From Orientallactaga sibirica (lineage: Eukaryota > Chordata > Mammalia > Rodentia > Dipodidae), in assembly GCA_036365145.1 (NCBI GenBank), contig JAEOAD010000001.1:98677501-98741500 (forward strand): a DNA stretch of 64,000 bases, read 5' to 3'. The translations under genes and the position numbers were made by a program. How positions within the stretch are numbered: position 1 is the stretch's first letter; each line of letters opens with the position of its first letter. The notes beneath the pieces are model-generated. The model searched no databases and had not been told where the DNA came from. It saw only the letters and a program-made list of their open reading frames with translations. This document shows positions 1 through 11,150 of the stretch, in pieces.

Positions 1-96
1 ACAATAAAATTAAATACCTTGGAATAATAGTAACCAAGGATGTCAAAGAACTATATAATGAAAACATAAAAACACTCAAGGAAGAAATTGTGCTAT
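1..96 (+). mobile_element. L1 ORF2 fragment (reverse transcriptase region)
   Basis: Read on the + strand, the first ~90 bases translate to a peptide containing KIKYLGI, TKDVKELYNEN and KTLKEEI. These match the well-known L1 ORF2 stretch following the RT palm (KIKYLGIxLTKDVKDLYxENYKTLxKEI). The open frame starts outside the window. Homology stops near base 93-96, where sequence similar to the module at 34.5 kb begins, so most of the downstream ORF2 is missing. Confidence 0.85.
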
Positions 97-1167
97 TGAT
101 TGGAAAGATGTATGAGGTCCTCAAAACAAAACAGACTTCTGTCAAAACACTTGAATATCTTCCTGAGGCAAAAGGTAAGACCCTTTTGCTGAAGACAGCA
201 TATGCTGCTAACACAGAGCATGGAAAGACCTAAGTGGAATCTAGAATAGAGGTAGTCCCCAGATTTTTGGCTCCTCTAGTGCTGGAAAAGTACTACAATA
301 GCTATTGGGGGAAAGTGGCCAACAACAGTGTGAGCAATCAGAGGTCTAAGCTCCTCAGAAGCAAACACCTTGACAGGATGTACACACCAGTGCAATAGTG
401 GCACACAGCCTTGATGGGTAACCAATAGCTTTCTGCTTGGCTAAGAGATCTGCTCAGTGTAAAAGAACCCACATCTGGAAATGAGAACCAGGTCGGAATG
501 CTATGGAGTCAAAGATTATGCTCTCCAGTGTCAATCTCTCACTAGTCTGTGGCTAAAAGAGAGGATACATGCATTAAATTCTCCCTAAATTAATAATGTT
601 TACCCCATTTAAACTATCCTGACTTCACTCTTCATTAGAGAATCCATTCTTCTTTTTCAGAAGGTAGCAAGTTCTGAAGAGATAAACTATCCCTCACCTT
701 TCAGCCAAGCCACAGCTGAAAGCACAGAGGAATTGGAGAGGTGAACAAGAGTGTTGCTTCAATGGTGAACCTGATAATCAGCACCAGGGTGAAGGAGACA
801 GACCCTGAGGATAGTCAACCCTTACCAAAGCAGAGATCCAGAGGTTCCTAAGAGCTCATCACTGAAATAGACTTGAAACATACCCACTACAGTTCAGGGA
901 ATTTTGTAGAAGAGGGGGCAGAAATATTTTAATAAACACAGGTTGAGATCTCATGCCCATGCCAAGAGGCATTGCTTTCCCCCAAAACAGACTCCTGCTC
1001 CCACAGCATATTAACCCACAATCCCATGCAGAATACACACAATCCTACTGAGGAGAATCCCTGGTGGAATGGGGGCAAGGATAAGGGAAAAGAGGGTATC
1101 AGCACATGATGTATCCATACAAAATATGTTGTTAATAATATTAAATAAAGAAAGAAAAGAAAAAATG
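97..1167 (+). mobile_element. L1 3'UTR-like module, copy 1
   Basis: This stretch aligns by eye through its length with 34499-35525 and, in its last ~430 bp, with 38160-38598. Shared landmarks include ACAGACTTCTGTCA (131), GCACACAGCCTTGATGGGTAACC (near 402), GATCCAGAGG (near 835) and GAAGAGGGGGCAGAAA (near 910). It ends in an AATAAAGAAAG-type A-rich tail. All three copies are on the + strand and copy 3 is 5'-truncated, as expected for a LINE 3' end. Assignment to the host lineage's L1 3'UTR is inferred from the adjoining ORF2 scrap and the upstream G-rich tract of copy 2. Confidence 0.6.
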
Positions 1168-1737
1168 CTTGTAAAATTGAAAGTAAATTTCATTATTACA
1201 TTAAAATTATAAGTCAAATGCTCAAGGAGTCAAGTTGGGGGGATCTAATTAGTATTAATAGTTAGCTATTAATGGAAATTAATGTGTTTTAAAATTTAAA
1301 ATAGGCTTGAATTTTTAAAACTGGAAATCACTCCAAGCTATATACTGTGCTCTGTGAACACTGCTTCATTGTGGCACACATACTAAAGACCGTTTTCATC
1401 TTCCTTTCTCCTCTAACAAATATTTGCTTCTCTGTGAAAGCTCCTTAGAGTCCCCAAAGACAGAATTCTATGTACATAGCCATCATGATACCTAAGTTCT
1501 GTACTATAGTTGATTGTTTATACATCTGTCACCTCTATCAGGTTGTACAACACTTAAGATCAAGAAGATCCAAGTTCAGTTCTTCAAAAAAAAAAAAAAA
1601 AAAAAAAAAAAGACCTGGCAAAATCAGCATGCCACAGCATCTTCTTGGGCTGACAAATGTCAGGTTAAGCTATAGCCATAGACTCTGAATGAAAAAAACA
1701 AACAAACAAAAAAATAACAATAAAACCAATATTTCTT
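1168..1737. other. Unannotated AT-rich sequence with an A26 run
   Basis: I recognise no gene or repeat family here apart from an uninterrupted run of 26 A at 1586-1611. The run could be the tail of a degraded + strand retroposed copy. The bases before it (1470-1585) are not recognisable as any transcript I know. Confidence 0.4.
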
Positions 1738-1935
1738 TATTGCTCACTTATGTGCAGATACTATTTCTTGCCTGTTTAGACTCTTCTTATAAATGCCTTA
1801 GGATATTGGCATAATCATTACATTTTACTTTAAAGAGGAGGAAAATATCACAGAAAAGCTCACCACAAACCAGTCAACAAATAATTGCTTGTCTAAAGGC
1901 ATCTAACTAGAACGCATCTTAGCTGGAATATAAAA
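1738..1935 (-). mobile_element. MIR SINE relic
   Basis: The + strand reads like the reverse complement of MIR. TTATTGCTCACTTATGTGC corresponds to the TTATTGAGCACTTACTATGTGC end. It continues through CATTTTACTTTAAAGAGGAGGAAAA (fewer than half the positions drifted) to CTTGTCTAAAGGCATCTAACTAG, matching TTGCCCAAGGTCACACAGCTAG. It is old and diverged, and predates rodents. Confidence 0.65.
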
Positions 1936-2090
1936 CTAGGAAAACTGGCACAATGGTCCATTATATTAACTATTAACAAAAAATTGTGACTTCACTCAGT
2001 CAAAATTCACAACATGTAGCTGTACTGTGACAGGAAACAGATATATGTAGGTATAAGTGACCCTGACCCATGCAGAGAATATAAGGTATG

Positions 2091-2300
2091 TGTGGTAGTT
2101 TTAATAGATGACCCCCAATATATTCAGTGTTTTATTAGTTTGTAGTTTGCATCTGCAGCCACCTGGCTGCAGGCAGTGTCACTGGGTGGATCTTAAGGTG
2201 TGGTGGTGGGTTTGAGATTTCAATCTAAAGATATGCAAAGTGTGCTTACTTGGAGTTCCTGAAGTGTGCTGTGCTGTGTGGCTTTTGGCTTGTGGTATGT
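2091..2300 (+). mobile_element. MaLR-type LTR, 3'-truncated
   Basis: It begins TGTGGTAGTTT, like the LTRs at 62213-62567, 55142-55465 and 22305-22677 read on their minus strands. It is especially close to the 62.2 kb copy: both contain CAGTGTTTTATTAGTTTG, GTAGTTTGCATCTGCA, GGCAGTGTCACTGGG and GTGGTGGTGGGTTTGAGATT. Similarity fades after GTGGCTTTTGGCTT near 2300, so roughly the last 150 bp of the LTR are lost or unrecognisable. Confidence 0.7.
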
Positions 2301-3795
2301 GCACAAATATCAGCAGCACTTAGGAGAGGAATAGAGATGCACAAAGAGAAGCTGACCTTCAAAAGAGAGGCAGGATAGCCTAGTTGCAGGCAGCAGTCAA
2401 TATCTGAATTTGCTCCTAGGGAGTCCCGATCTAGATTCCTACCCCTTGAGTCATAATTGTGTTTTCCTTCCTGGCAAAACCAATTTCAGCCACAGTCATC
2501 AACATCTTTCTCCCATTTGAGGCCACTCAGGAAGAACAAAGATAAAGGTGAATTGTACTCCCGCAAAGTCTTAGTGAATTCTTGCTAAATTAGCCATCTT
2601 CACTTTCAGAGATGTCAAGAGATTCTTTAACTTCTGCGGTTGAACACATTTATGGTTTTATTACCTCTTTTACTTCAGCCCACTGGCCTTTTTATTAATG
2701 TTCACTCCTCTTTATTGCATTATCTTCCATTCTCTGCAGTAGTTTCTGTCTTCTTCCCTTTTGGATGCACATTTGTGCCTTCCCAGCTATACCTCTTCTT
2801 CTCTTATCTGCTAGGGGTGTGTATATCCAGGTTATTTTCTTTTCCCTATTCCTTTTCCCCCCATTCATCCTCAAGGTCCTTTTGTCCACTACAGGTGTGC
2901 TCATTTCCTAGTGGCAGATGCTATAAACTTTGGAAACATTTAGCCATCAAGTTCCCAAACAAACATCCACAGCCCCAAGCAATCAGTATAGAAATGTAAA
3001 AAATACCACCACCACGTTTTACGTCCCATCCTGTAGGCCTAGTCACCTAGGAGTATCTAAACAGACCTTATTACCCATGAGTTACTGCATTTTTATTTTG
3101 CACAGTGTATTATAAATAGGTGAAACATAATGACATGAGATACATATAGCAAATATATAGAGTTAGAGAACCCAAAAAATCCTAGGAAGCAGAGACCTAG
3201 TGGAACACAAGGACAACACATCAAAAGATTGCCTCAGGGAAAGTTCAAGTCAACCAAAATATTTGAATGGAAATCACTTAACTCCTAAGGCTGGTAGTAG
3301 TCTCTTAATTTCTCTAGGACTGAAAAGGTGGTTTTCATTAAATATTAATCCACACTGATGTTTTCCTGACATCACCAAGAGAAAGCTGGGGGCAGCTCTG
3401 ATATATTGGAGTGAAGCATCCCCACCCCCTAGTAATTGGCAAATTTCCTATAGTGGAAGACATTCGTCTTCATCCATCATGACAGCAGAATGGGCTACTC
3501 ACTAGAAACAAATGTTCTGGATACAGGATGTCAAACACTGAATGATGGAAACCCCTGAGAAACCACAGGGAGTGTGCCAGAAGCAAACAGAGCAGAATGT
3601 TGAAAGGACCTCTGACCACTTTCTACAGCAGAGCATAACTTGGAACCAACCTGAAATAATGCATTTGACCTTCAAAAAAGGGTAATAGATGGGCATTTAA
3701 CATTAGGCTAGGCAGACTTCAGGAAGCACAAGCTCTATAAGGACAGATGATGTGGCAAAAATAAATAAATAAGTAGCTAAATAAGTAAGTAAAGA
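2301..3795. other. Unannotated unique-looking sequence
   Basis: About 1.5 kb without a recognisable gene or repeat. Pyrimidine-rich runs around 2730-2880 generate opposing short open frames that look like composition artefacts. A short TAAATAAATAAGT-type run precedes the B1 at 3796. Confidence 0.4.
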
Positions 3796-3950
3796 GCTGG
3801 GGCGTGGTGGCACATGCCTTTAATCCCAGCACTGGGGAGGCAGAGAAAGGAGGATTGCCATGAGTTTAAAGGCCACCCTGAGACTACATAGTGAATTCCA
3901 GGTCAGCCAGGGCTAGAGTGAGATGCTACCTCAGAAAAAACAAAGACAGA
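3796..3950 (+). mobile_element. B1 SINE
   Basis: 7SL-derived B1. It starts GCTGGGGCGTGGTGGCACA, continues GCCTTTAATCCCAGCACT, and includes the lineage-typical CACCCTGAGACTACATAGTG and AATTCCAGGTCAGCC before an A-rich tail (AGAAAAAACAAAG). It directly abuts the DIP at 3951. The left flank AAGTAAGTAAAG (3783-3794) resembles the sequence after the DIP tail (4214-4225). Confidence 0.92.
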
Positions 3951-4213
3951 GCTGGAGAGATGGCTTAGCAGTTAAGCTCTTGCCTATGAAGCCAAAGGAT
4001 CCCGGTTTGAGGCTCGATTCCCTAGTACCCACATAAGCCAGATGCACAAGGTGGCACATGCATCTGGAGTTCATTTACAGAGGCTGAAGGCCCTGCCACA
4101 CCCGTTCTCTCTCTCTCTCTTTCTCTCTCTCTCTCCCTCTTTCTATCTCTGTCTGTTGCTCTCAAATAAATACAAATAAACAACATTTTAAAAAGCAAAA
4201 ACAAAAAAAAAAG
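3951..4213 (+). mobile_element. DIP SINE, expanded B-box subtype
   Basis: tRNA-derived SINE with the head GCTGGAGAGATGGCTTAGC, the body CCAGATGCACAAGGTGGC and CTGGAGTTCATTTACAG, a long (TC)n tract, AATAAA-like tails and an A-rich end. The region of the RNA polymerase III B box reads GGTTTGAGGCTCGATTCC, that is, with an extra ~7 bases inside the usual GGTTCGATTCC. The copies at 56286 and 57048 share this trait. Confidence 0.92.
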
Positions 4214-4250
4214 AAGTCAGTAAAGCTTGATCCACAAAAGAAGTAAAGCT

Positions 4251-4351
4251 GCCGGGCGTGGTGGCGCATGCCTTTAATCCCAGCACTTGGGAAAAGGAGG
4301 ATCGTAAAGTTCAAGGCCACCCTGAGACTACTAGTGAATTCCAGGTCAGCC
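4251..4351 (+). mobile_element. B1 SINE, 3'-truncated
   Basis: It begins GCCGGGCGTGGTGGCGCATG, a near-consensus B1 start, and stops abruptly within CCAGGTCAGCC with no A tail. A few bases are also missing from the GGGAGGCAGAGG segment. Confidence 0.9.
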
Positions 4352-4461
4352 TTTTGAAGATTGACAGTCTATATAAATTTTGAAGATTGGTCATATTCTG
4401 AAGAATATCCATTCATAGATGAGAACTTCACATCATCTGGCCACTGAGGCCACCTACATTT

Positions 4462-4665
4462 AAAAAAAATTATTAATTGAGAGAGAGAAAGAAAAAAAAG
4501 AGGCAGATAGAGAGGAGGATAGGCATACTGGATCCTCTAGCCACTGCAAACTCCAGACACACGTGCCACCTTGTACATTTAGCTTATATGGGTACTGGGG
4601 AATTGAACCTGGGTCCTTAGGCTTCACAGGAAAGTACCTTTACTGCTAATTCATCTCTCCAGCCT
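4462..4665 (-). mobile_element. DIP SINE
   Basis: The reverse complement carries the DIP head (ends here as CATCTCTCCAGC), the tRNA-like B box (GAATTGAACCTGGGTCC on +) and the (GA)n/A-rich end. It is flanked by a 14-bp target duplication with one mismatch: GGCCACCTACATTT at 4448-4461 and GGCCACCTACCTTT at 4666-4679. That fixes both ends. Confidence 0.93.
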
Positions 4666-4801
4666 GGCCACCTACCTTTTGAGAATCAATCAGCACTAGT
4701 ATGAAATCATGCATCTTTCATGTCAGTCTTACTGCATAGTATTTAGGGACTGATTGAATTATTTTATTTTCATTACCTTCATTTTTAAAAAGTAAATAAT
4801 G

Positions 4802-5010
4802 GGCTGGGGACATGGCTCAGCAGTTAAGGTGCTTGCCTACAAAGCCTAAGCCCTCAGGTTTGATTCCCCAGTACCCACATAAGCCAGATGCACAGGGTGG
4901 TACATGTGTCTGGAGTTCATTTTCAGCGGTTAGAGTCCTTGACACTCCCATTCTCTCTCTCTCTAACTCTTTCTCCATCTCTCTCTTTAATTTATTTAAA
5001 AAGTAAATAA
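4802..5010 (+). mobile_element. DIP SINE (type I)
   Basis: GGCTGGGGACATGGCTCAGC head, GGTTTGATTCCCCAGTACCC B-box region, AAGCCAGATGCACAGGGTGG body, short (TC)n, and an A/T-rich tail. It is followed head-to-tail, with no spacer, by a second DIP. Confidence 0.92.
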
Positions 5011-5196
5011 GGGTTGGAGAGATGGCTTATGGGATAAGGCGCCTACCTGACAAGCCTAAGAATGCCTGTTTGATTCTCCAGGTCCCACATTTAGCCAGAC
5101 GCAACAGTGATGCAAGGGCGCAATGCTGCACTTGCCCACAAGGGGGAACACATGTCTGGAGTTCATTCACAGAGGCTGAGAGGCTTCTGGCAAGCC

Positions 5197-5236
<40 letters not shown>

Positions 5237-5300
5237 CTTCCTCTGTCTCTCTGTCTCTGTCTCTCTCAAATACCACCAACAACAAAAAAAGTAAATAAAA
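5011..5300 (+). mobile_element. DIP SINE (type II)
   Basis: GGTTGGAGAGATGGCTTATG head. It has the type II body, in which CCAGACGCAACAGTGATGCA, GGGCGCAATGCTGC and CCCACAAGGGGGAAC replace the short AGATGCACAAGGTGG segment of type I. It ends in ~60 bp of (TC)n and an A-rich tail. The opposing open frames of 60-90 codons here come from the SINE and its (TC)n tract and are not genes. Confidence 0.92.
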
Positions 5301-6005
5301 CAAAAACACAGATTTCTACTTTTTTATAAAATTACTTAAACAGAAAGGATAGCTCTGTGCACTTACTACCTTTCTATTTAATTATGTAGCTAGCTACTTG
5401 TAATTTTTTTCCCTAACATATAAATGTGGCTATTGAAACTCTGTCTTAGACTCTTAGTAGCCCATAAATTCAATCTTCATACAGGTACCACTTAGGTTTT
5501 AAAGTCATTGATTCATGATTAATTTTTAATGTACTATACAATTATGAAATGTGATAGACACAGTATCTTACAAATGAAGAATGACAAGCATGGGATGTTA
5601 ACTATGCAAGAAACTTCCAGCAAAAGCTACTAGATCATACTTAATATTGCACAAAGTAAAACAGTAAACTCATCATTATTTAAATCAGTTCTGCAAACTT
5701 ACAACAATTAGGTGATTCCAGGTATGGTGAGGAGAAAATAGATAGGATGAAATACATTTTCAGACACCATGAATCACAATTTGTTGCCTATACTTAACAG
5801 CATGTTTATTAAACAAATTGTAAACACATAGCTAATATAGAACAAAAATCAACTAAACACTTGATATATGATGTAATATATGGGGTTCAAAAGGAAAAGA
5901 ATGGTTTTATGAACATATATTTATGAATTAAAGGTGTTTTGCTTTATAAAAAATGTCAGAGCATGTGGCTATTTAAGATGAACAGAAAGAGGAGCGTCTA
6001 AAATC

Positions 6006-6049
<44 letters not shown>

Positions 6050-7084
6050 CTCTAATGGAGTTCTCTAAAGCTCAGGAGTTCCTGCAGCCATCTTAAGGCA
6101 GTCAGCCTCCAGGCACTGCCCTTGCTTCAAAGAGAACATCCTGTCATGATTACACAGTGTGTTTGACACCCAAAGGCTAGGATAACTGTTGGAAAATCAC
6201 TCAAAGGAAGTTTATTTGTTTGTGTGTGTGTGTTTGTTTGTTGTGTGTGTGTGTGTGATACAAACTTTCTTAGATTTTATATTTTAATACTCATGAAGAT
6301 AAGTGCCCGATAGTCAATGGGCCTGAACAACATAAATATTCAGATTTATCCAAAAAAATCAAAAGAATTGATATTTTTCCCTAGCTATCATTTTCCATGT
6401 TAAGTGAAGGATAGCAAGCATATATTCACTAAAATAAAGTCAATTCCATTGAAGTTTGGAAAGTGCCACTTCCACTCTGAGTTTATGCATGACACCTCTT
6501 TATGAATGAAACATATATCCTTTTTAAAGATTAGAGGCAAATGGATGAGTTTGTGTACAAAGCGACAGATGAAAGAGTTTAGGGTAGAATGGGTGAACAC
6601 TGAGTGCCTGCCAAGGGAAATGTCATGCACCCCCTTTGATGTATTATACAATGCACGAGTTCCCCTTTCCCTCACCAGCTAATGTGAGCACTATGCAAGC
6701 CCTGGTACTTTAAAGATGAATAATGTTCCTCATAGTTAGAGGGGATACAATTATACATTATGGCCTAGAAATGACTAAAACCTATGAGATTCTTTACCAT
6801 TCTTATTTAGTCACTTGAATGAAAAAATTAGTGAGTCAAAGCTAGTTCAACAGGGCTTTTCCTTTGCATGTTTTTAGCCCCAGAGTCCAAAATCTACCAT
6901 AAGTTCAAGTCATATACTCAACCATGTTTGCAGCACCTTCTGGATAGACCACATCCCTGAGCTGGGCATGGTGTAGACTACAAAGCCCATGGGAGATGTT
7001 TATGTCTTTTATAAAGGACCTTGACTTCTGAACAGGAGATGAGACATGGCCACAAGCACCCATCTTAGCACATTGTATGATCTC
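5301..7084. other. Unannotated sequence with two TG microsatellites
   Basis: No gene or interspersed repeat is recognised. Perfect (TG)n lies at 6008-6048 and interrupted TG/TTTG at 6217-6260. The rest is AT-rich unique-looking DNA. Confidence 0.45.
6008..6048. repeat. (TG)n microsatellite
   Basis: About 20 uninterrupted TG dinucleotides. Likely length-polymorphic and able to adopt Z-DNA. Confidence 0.97.
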
Positions 7085-7260
7085 ACAGAAGTGGCATTTA
7101 AGATTTACTTTCAAGATCACATAATATTGCTTCTCCTTTACCCTAGGAAAGTCACTAAACTCTGGAATTCAGTTTCTATATCTGTTAAATGAATGAGCAA
7201 GAATGTAGAAGCCACATCTTTTAGAGTGTGATTCAATGATGGAATGATTCATTCAAAGAT
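7085..7260 (+). mobile_element. MIR SINE relic
   Basis: GGAAAGTCACTAAACTCTGG and CAGTTTCTATATCTGTTAAA correspond to the MIR segments GGCAAGTCACTTAACCTCTG and CAGTTTCCTCATCTGTAAAA in forward orientation. The flanks are too drifted to set exact ends. Confidence 0.6.
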
Positions 7261-7908
7261 ATGTTAGGACACTCTATCAATCCTACTTCTTTCTCATCCT
7301 TAAAAGTCACATATATGGTACATAAACCATCCAAACTAATACCAGGAGGAATTAAAAAAGCCTAAGGAGTAAAAAGACACAAATTAATCATCCAACACTA
7401 ATAGAGAATGTGCCACATACATTATAGGGTTTAAAACAAGCCTCTGGAGAAAATGCAAACAGTGTTTAATGCTGGCAAGTACCGAGGGACTTGCAAGAAA
7501 AATCAACGTGCTTTAAAGAAAGGACCCTATTTATAGGATGAAAGTCTTAAGATTCTCTCAGCAGGAATGATATTAATTGAGAAGTGATAACAGAAATACG
7601 AAAGAAAGGGGACATAAAAGTGGCACAAGGAATATAAAAAATCCAATACTTTTTTTTTTCTTTCCAAAGAAAATAGTATATAGACATTTCAAGATTATAG
7701 AGGCTAAATGAACTGGTACTTTCAAGATAAAACTAAACTATACACCAACCCCTGTTTGTCTCCAAAGAGTTCCATATGCTATAATCTTTGAAGGGAGGAC
7801 AGTGGAGGATGGTTGGCTGTTGGTTGGAATGGTATCATTTCTATAGCACACAGAGTAAAAGAACTTTGACTTTTAAGGAAGAATGCAAGTAAACCTGATA
7901 AGAATTAA
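7261..7908. other. Unannotated AT-rich sequence
   Basis: Nothing recognisable. A T9 run lies near 7651. Confidence 0.4.
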
Positions 7909-8030
7909 AGGGTGATAGCACTCAGGAGGCAGAGGTAGGAGGATCCCAGTGAGTTCAAGGCTACCCTGAAACTATACAGTGAATTCCAGGTCAGCCTGAG
8001 CTAGGGAAAAACCCTACCTCAGGAAAAAAT
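7909..8030 (+). mobile_element. B1 SINE, 5'-truncated
   Basis: It enters B1 at AGCACTCAGGAGGCAGAGG and continues through GAGTTCAAGGCTACCCTGA, AATTCCAGGTCAGCCTGAG and CCCTACCTCAGGAAAAAATA. The first ~45 bp of B1, including the RNA polymerase III A box, are absent. Confidence 0.88.
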
Positions 8031-9387
8031 AAAAACAAACACAAACTCAAACATACAACTACCCTCAAATTTTGAATAAATGACTAAGACAAATTTTAAA
8101 TAAAAGAATACATCATACTTTGGAATAAACAGTAACTCTATTTGTAAATATCCAGATAATTTCCTAAATCATTGCAGTTTGTTTGGGACTTTTTTGTGCA
8201 TACACACCATTCATCTGTCTAAGTGGTTCTTCTGCTTTTAAAAGCAATCCTAAAACATATTGAAGGGAGAACCTTTGATATGATCTCAATGTGTTATACA
8301 ACCATTCAAATTCAGCCAGACATGTAAGTCAATGTGCCTCATTTTAACCCAAGGAAATGTCATAGTTCTCCTCCAACTTACCTAAGCATATTAACCTATA
8401 TGATGTCATAATATAAATAAATTTAAGTATAAAATGTGATATGATAAAATATGAAACATAATAAATGTTATTCATCAAACAGAACAAAGTATTAAAGGGT
8501 GAGACTAAGATTTCATCATTGACAGTGCTTCTTTGTTACATTTATGTTAGCTTACCCATCATCCTCTGTATCCTGTCTGTTACTTTCAAGTTTGAGTTAA
8601 ATCATCCCTTCTCAAGGCACACTGTATGTGTATAACCCAGAAAGCTCTTACAGACATGAACATACTTTGTGAGTTATCAGGAGCTGGAGGTTGGAGAAGT
8701 GTTCTTACTCAGAGACATGGTGACAGATAGCTACCTGCCTGCCCACTGGCACTCAGACACTCTCAGCTTTGTTCTTTTGGAACTACCTCATATCAGAGAT
8801 TAGATACAGGGGTCCTTCTGCAAGTATGACTGAGCTAGGGTAATGTTTAAGAACAAGATTTCTGTATCTCTTAGTCAAGATTTCTTGCACTGACATATGA
8901 TAGCATGATAGTTTTTTGCTGTCATGGATCTATTCATGGAAAGCTGTTGCAATTTACTATAGATGTGTGGACAAACAGCCAATGGATGATCATTAGTTCA
9001 AAGTATAAATACAGGCCTGCTTTATTTTAGATGTCAATCCCAGTAATGCCCTTAACAAGCTGCCTGTAATGACAGTGCATGGCGCCTGCCACTTGACACA
9101 GGATGACTAAGGCATTGCTCTTCTCCCTACCATATCTAAAGAGTCAACAAGAATGCAGAGACAAACAGGATTGAGCAAACACAGACAGTTATACAGATGC
9201 TGTCAGTTTTATTCCAATCATTTCCTCTGATGCAAAAATCACAGGAAATACCTTAAATTGTTAGAAACTTTAAAGAATTAATATCAAGCCTTTATAGGGT
9301 CCTATCCATCTCTTGGGGTATCACAGAAATCCTAGGAGAATGGAAGTGAACTCGTTTGTCTCTGTCCTGTGTAATTAGTAAAGTCAG

Positions 9388-9552
9388 AAAATTATTTCTT
9401 TTCTTCCTACTTTCTCCCTTCTTATCTCTCTCTTCCACCTCTTTCTTTATCCTCTTTCTCCATCCTCTTCTCCCCCTACACCTCCATTTTCTCCTTCCTT
9501 CCCCTCTACTTCTTGCTCTTTTTCTCTCCTCTCTCTACTTTCTTTTTATACA
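9388..9552. repeat. Polypyrimidine tract
   Basis: About 165 bp that is almost entirely C and T on the + strand, with only scattered A. It is not a simple perfect repeat. Such homopurine/homopyrimidine DNA can form triplex (H-DNA). The 77-codon Leu/Ser/Phe-rich frame across it is a composition artefact. Confidence 0.85.
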
Positions 9553-9806
9553 AACTTTACTGACTGGGGAAAATACATTCAAATTTTAAGATGTTGCATA
9601 AGTACTATCTCTTTGGCTCAAATTTGTCCCTTTGTGGTATTCAAACTTCATGGTAATAATCCTCTTCTTAAGTATACAAATAATACCTAATATATTACTA
9701 CATCAATTTATTAGTAGTTATACCATTGTAATGATATTCAAGTTCCTGAAATATTTTTCAAATCCACCAGCACTTCACCAAGTGAACCTGAAAGCCTCAT
9801 TTATCT

Positions 9807-9807
<1 letters not shown>

Positions 9808-9846
<39 letters not shown>
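9808..9846. repeat. (GA)n microsatellite
   Basis: An uninterrupted run of about 18 AG dinucleotides. No SINE body flanks it, so it is a stand-alone microsatellite or the last trace of a DIP (TC)n tract read from the other strand. Confidence 0.95.
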
Positions 9847-9848
<2 letters not shown>

Positions 9849-10999
9849 CTCCCACGTATTTAGGTTCAGTCATAAATACTGCAATGTAGAAGACGCCCCC
9901 CCCCCCTCCATACCTGGGAAGTATCAACGCAGAGAAAGCTGTTCTCATGTAGTCATGGATAATGACTTCCCTTTTTCTGAAAGCATGGTCTTCAAAGTCT
10001 TAATTCAGAGCCGCTAAATACTGAACGGCCTCTACAAAGGTTTTGGTCACTACTCAAGTCTAGCTCCTGGGAAACCAATTTGGTCTTTGGATCATCACAA
10101 TATATTCTCCAGCGACTGAAAACTTTATAATCACAACCCAACCCGTATTGGTCATATTAATTTTAAAAGTCATGTTTCTCTCAAGTAGTTTCAATAAAAC
10201 ATCACCACCACAACAGAACAAATCTAAGACTCCTCCTGCTGTTAATGCCTTGCTAAAGTCCTACTCTGTTGGCAGGTGGGAGTGAATCAAGGCAGGGACA
10301 GATTCCTGAAGATTCCTTCAGGGATCTTTCAGTTAAGAGTCATGATGAATTTACCACCAGGGCATAGGATTGCTGAAGGTGGGATTCAAGCTCATATCTC
10401 TTTTTGTTTCACTGTGCCAACTGTCTTGCCTACCATACAGTTCCTTGATTGTTAAATTACATTTACTAAAAATGTGAACAAGAGGTAAAATCAATGTAGA
10501 TTACAAGAATCAACTTTAAGCCAAAAAACAACTAAATCTTATTATGAAATACAAATTGTAATTTCAAGTTTCTCATTTTGAGGTTGCAGAGAGCAAATCA
10601 AAATTGTTTAATTACTGATGTTTCACTAGTAACTCATAAGTAAGGAATGGCCAGGGTATAGCTCGAACACTGAACTGTGCTGTCTGATAGTCTGACCATC
10701 CACCACATGTAGCTAATATAAATTTAAGTAAAATTAAGCAATATTTAAAATTCAATTACTCAGTTGTATATTTGAAATGTCAGCCACAAGTTGTTTATGT
10801 CTAGAGCACTGGGCACTTAGATGAATATTCTTATCATCACAAAAGTTTCTCCTGAACACTCCTATTTATAGGAGATAATCACTACTATTGCTCCCAATAA
10901 TTATATGAAGCAGGAGGAATAGGATAATAAAAAAAAGGGCAGAGTAAAGTGAAAACAATCATTAAGACTTCACTTGAAACGTCTAATTTCTCATAATCT

Positions 11000-11150
11000 C
11001 TCTAGCTTTCCTCATGAGGTAGGTACTATAATTATCCCCATTTTAAATTTGAGGACACTGTGCTTGGGGAGGTGTAGGTACTCACCACATTCATGTTCTC
11101 AGCACTGAGCTCTGCTGGGACTTCACTCAAGCCATCTAAATCCAGTCTAT
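11000..11150 (-). mobile_element. MIR SINE relic
   Basis: GAGGTAGGTACTATAATTAT and CCCCATTTTAAATTTGAGGA are near-exact to the reverse-complement MIR core (GAGGTAGGTACTATTATTATCCCCATTTTACAGATGAGGA). Drifted sequence continues towards CTCAGCACTGAGCTCTGCTGG. Confidence 0.8.

Larger units (their letters stand above)
8031..10999. other. Unannotated unique-looking sequence
   Basis: About 3 kb without recognised SINEs, LINEs or exons. It contains a long pyrimidine tract (9388-9552), a (GA)n run (9808-9846) and a C-rich run (9895-9908). A faint MIR-like piece may lie near 10355-10440 but is too weak to call. Confidence 0.4.

Noticed and set aside
1360..1400. GGCACACATACTAAAGACC resembling the start of U6 snRNA
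   Set aside because: Only a few bases match (CACATATACTAAA), with no downstream U6 sequence. Chance similarity.
1470..1611. Processed pseudogene ending in A26
   Set aside because: The sequence before the A run matches no transcript I recognise and no target duplication is evident.
3951..4213. tRNA gene call at the DIP head (and at other DIP copies)
   Set aside because: A/B-box-like words are present, but the rest is the SINE body. These are tRNA-derived retroposons, not tRNA genes.
10355..10440. Possible MIR piece (GTGGGATTCAAGCTCATATC)
   Set aside because: Only one short phrase resembles MIR, not enough to call.
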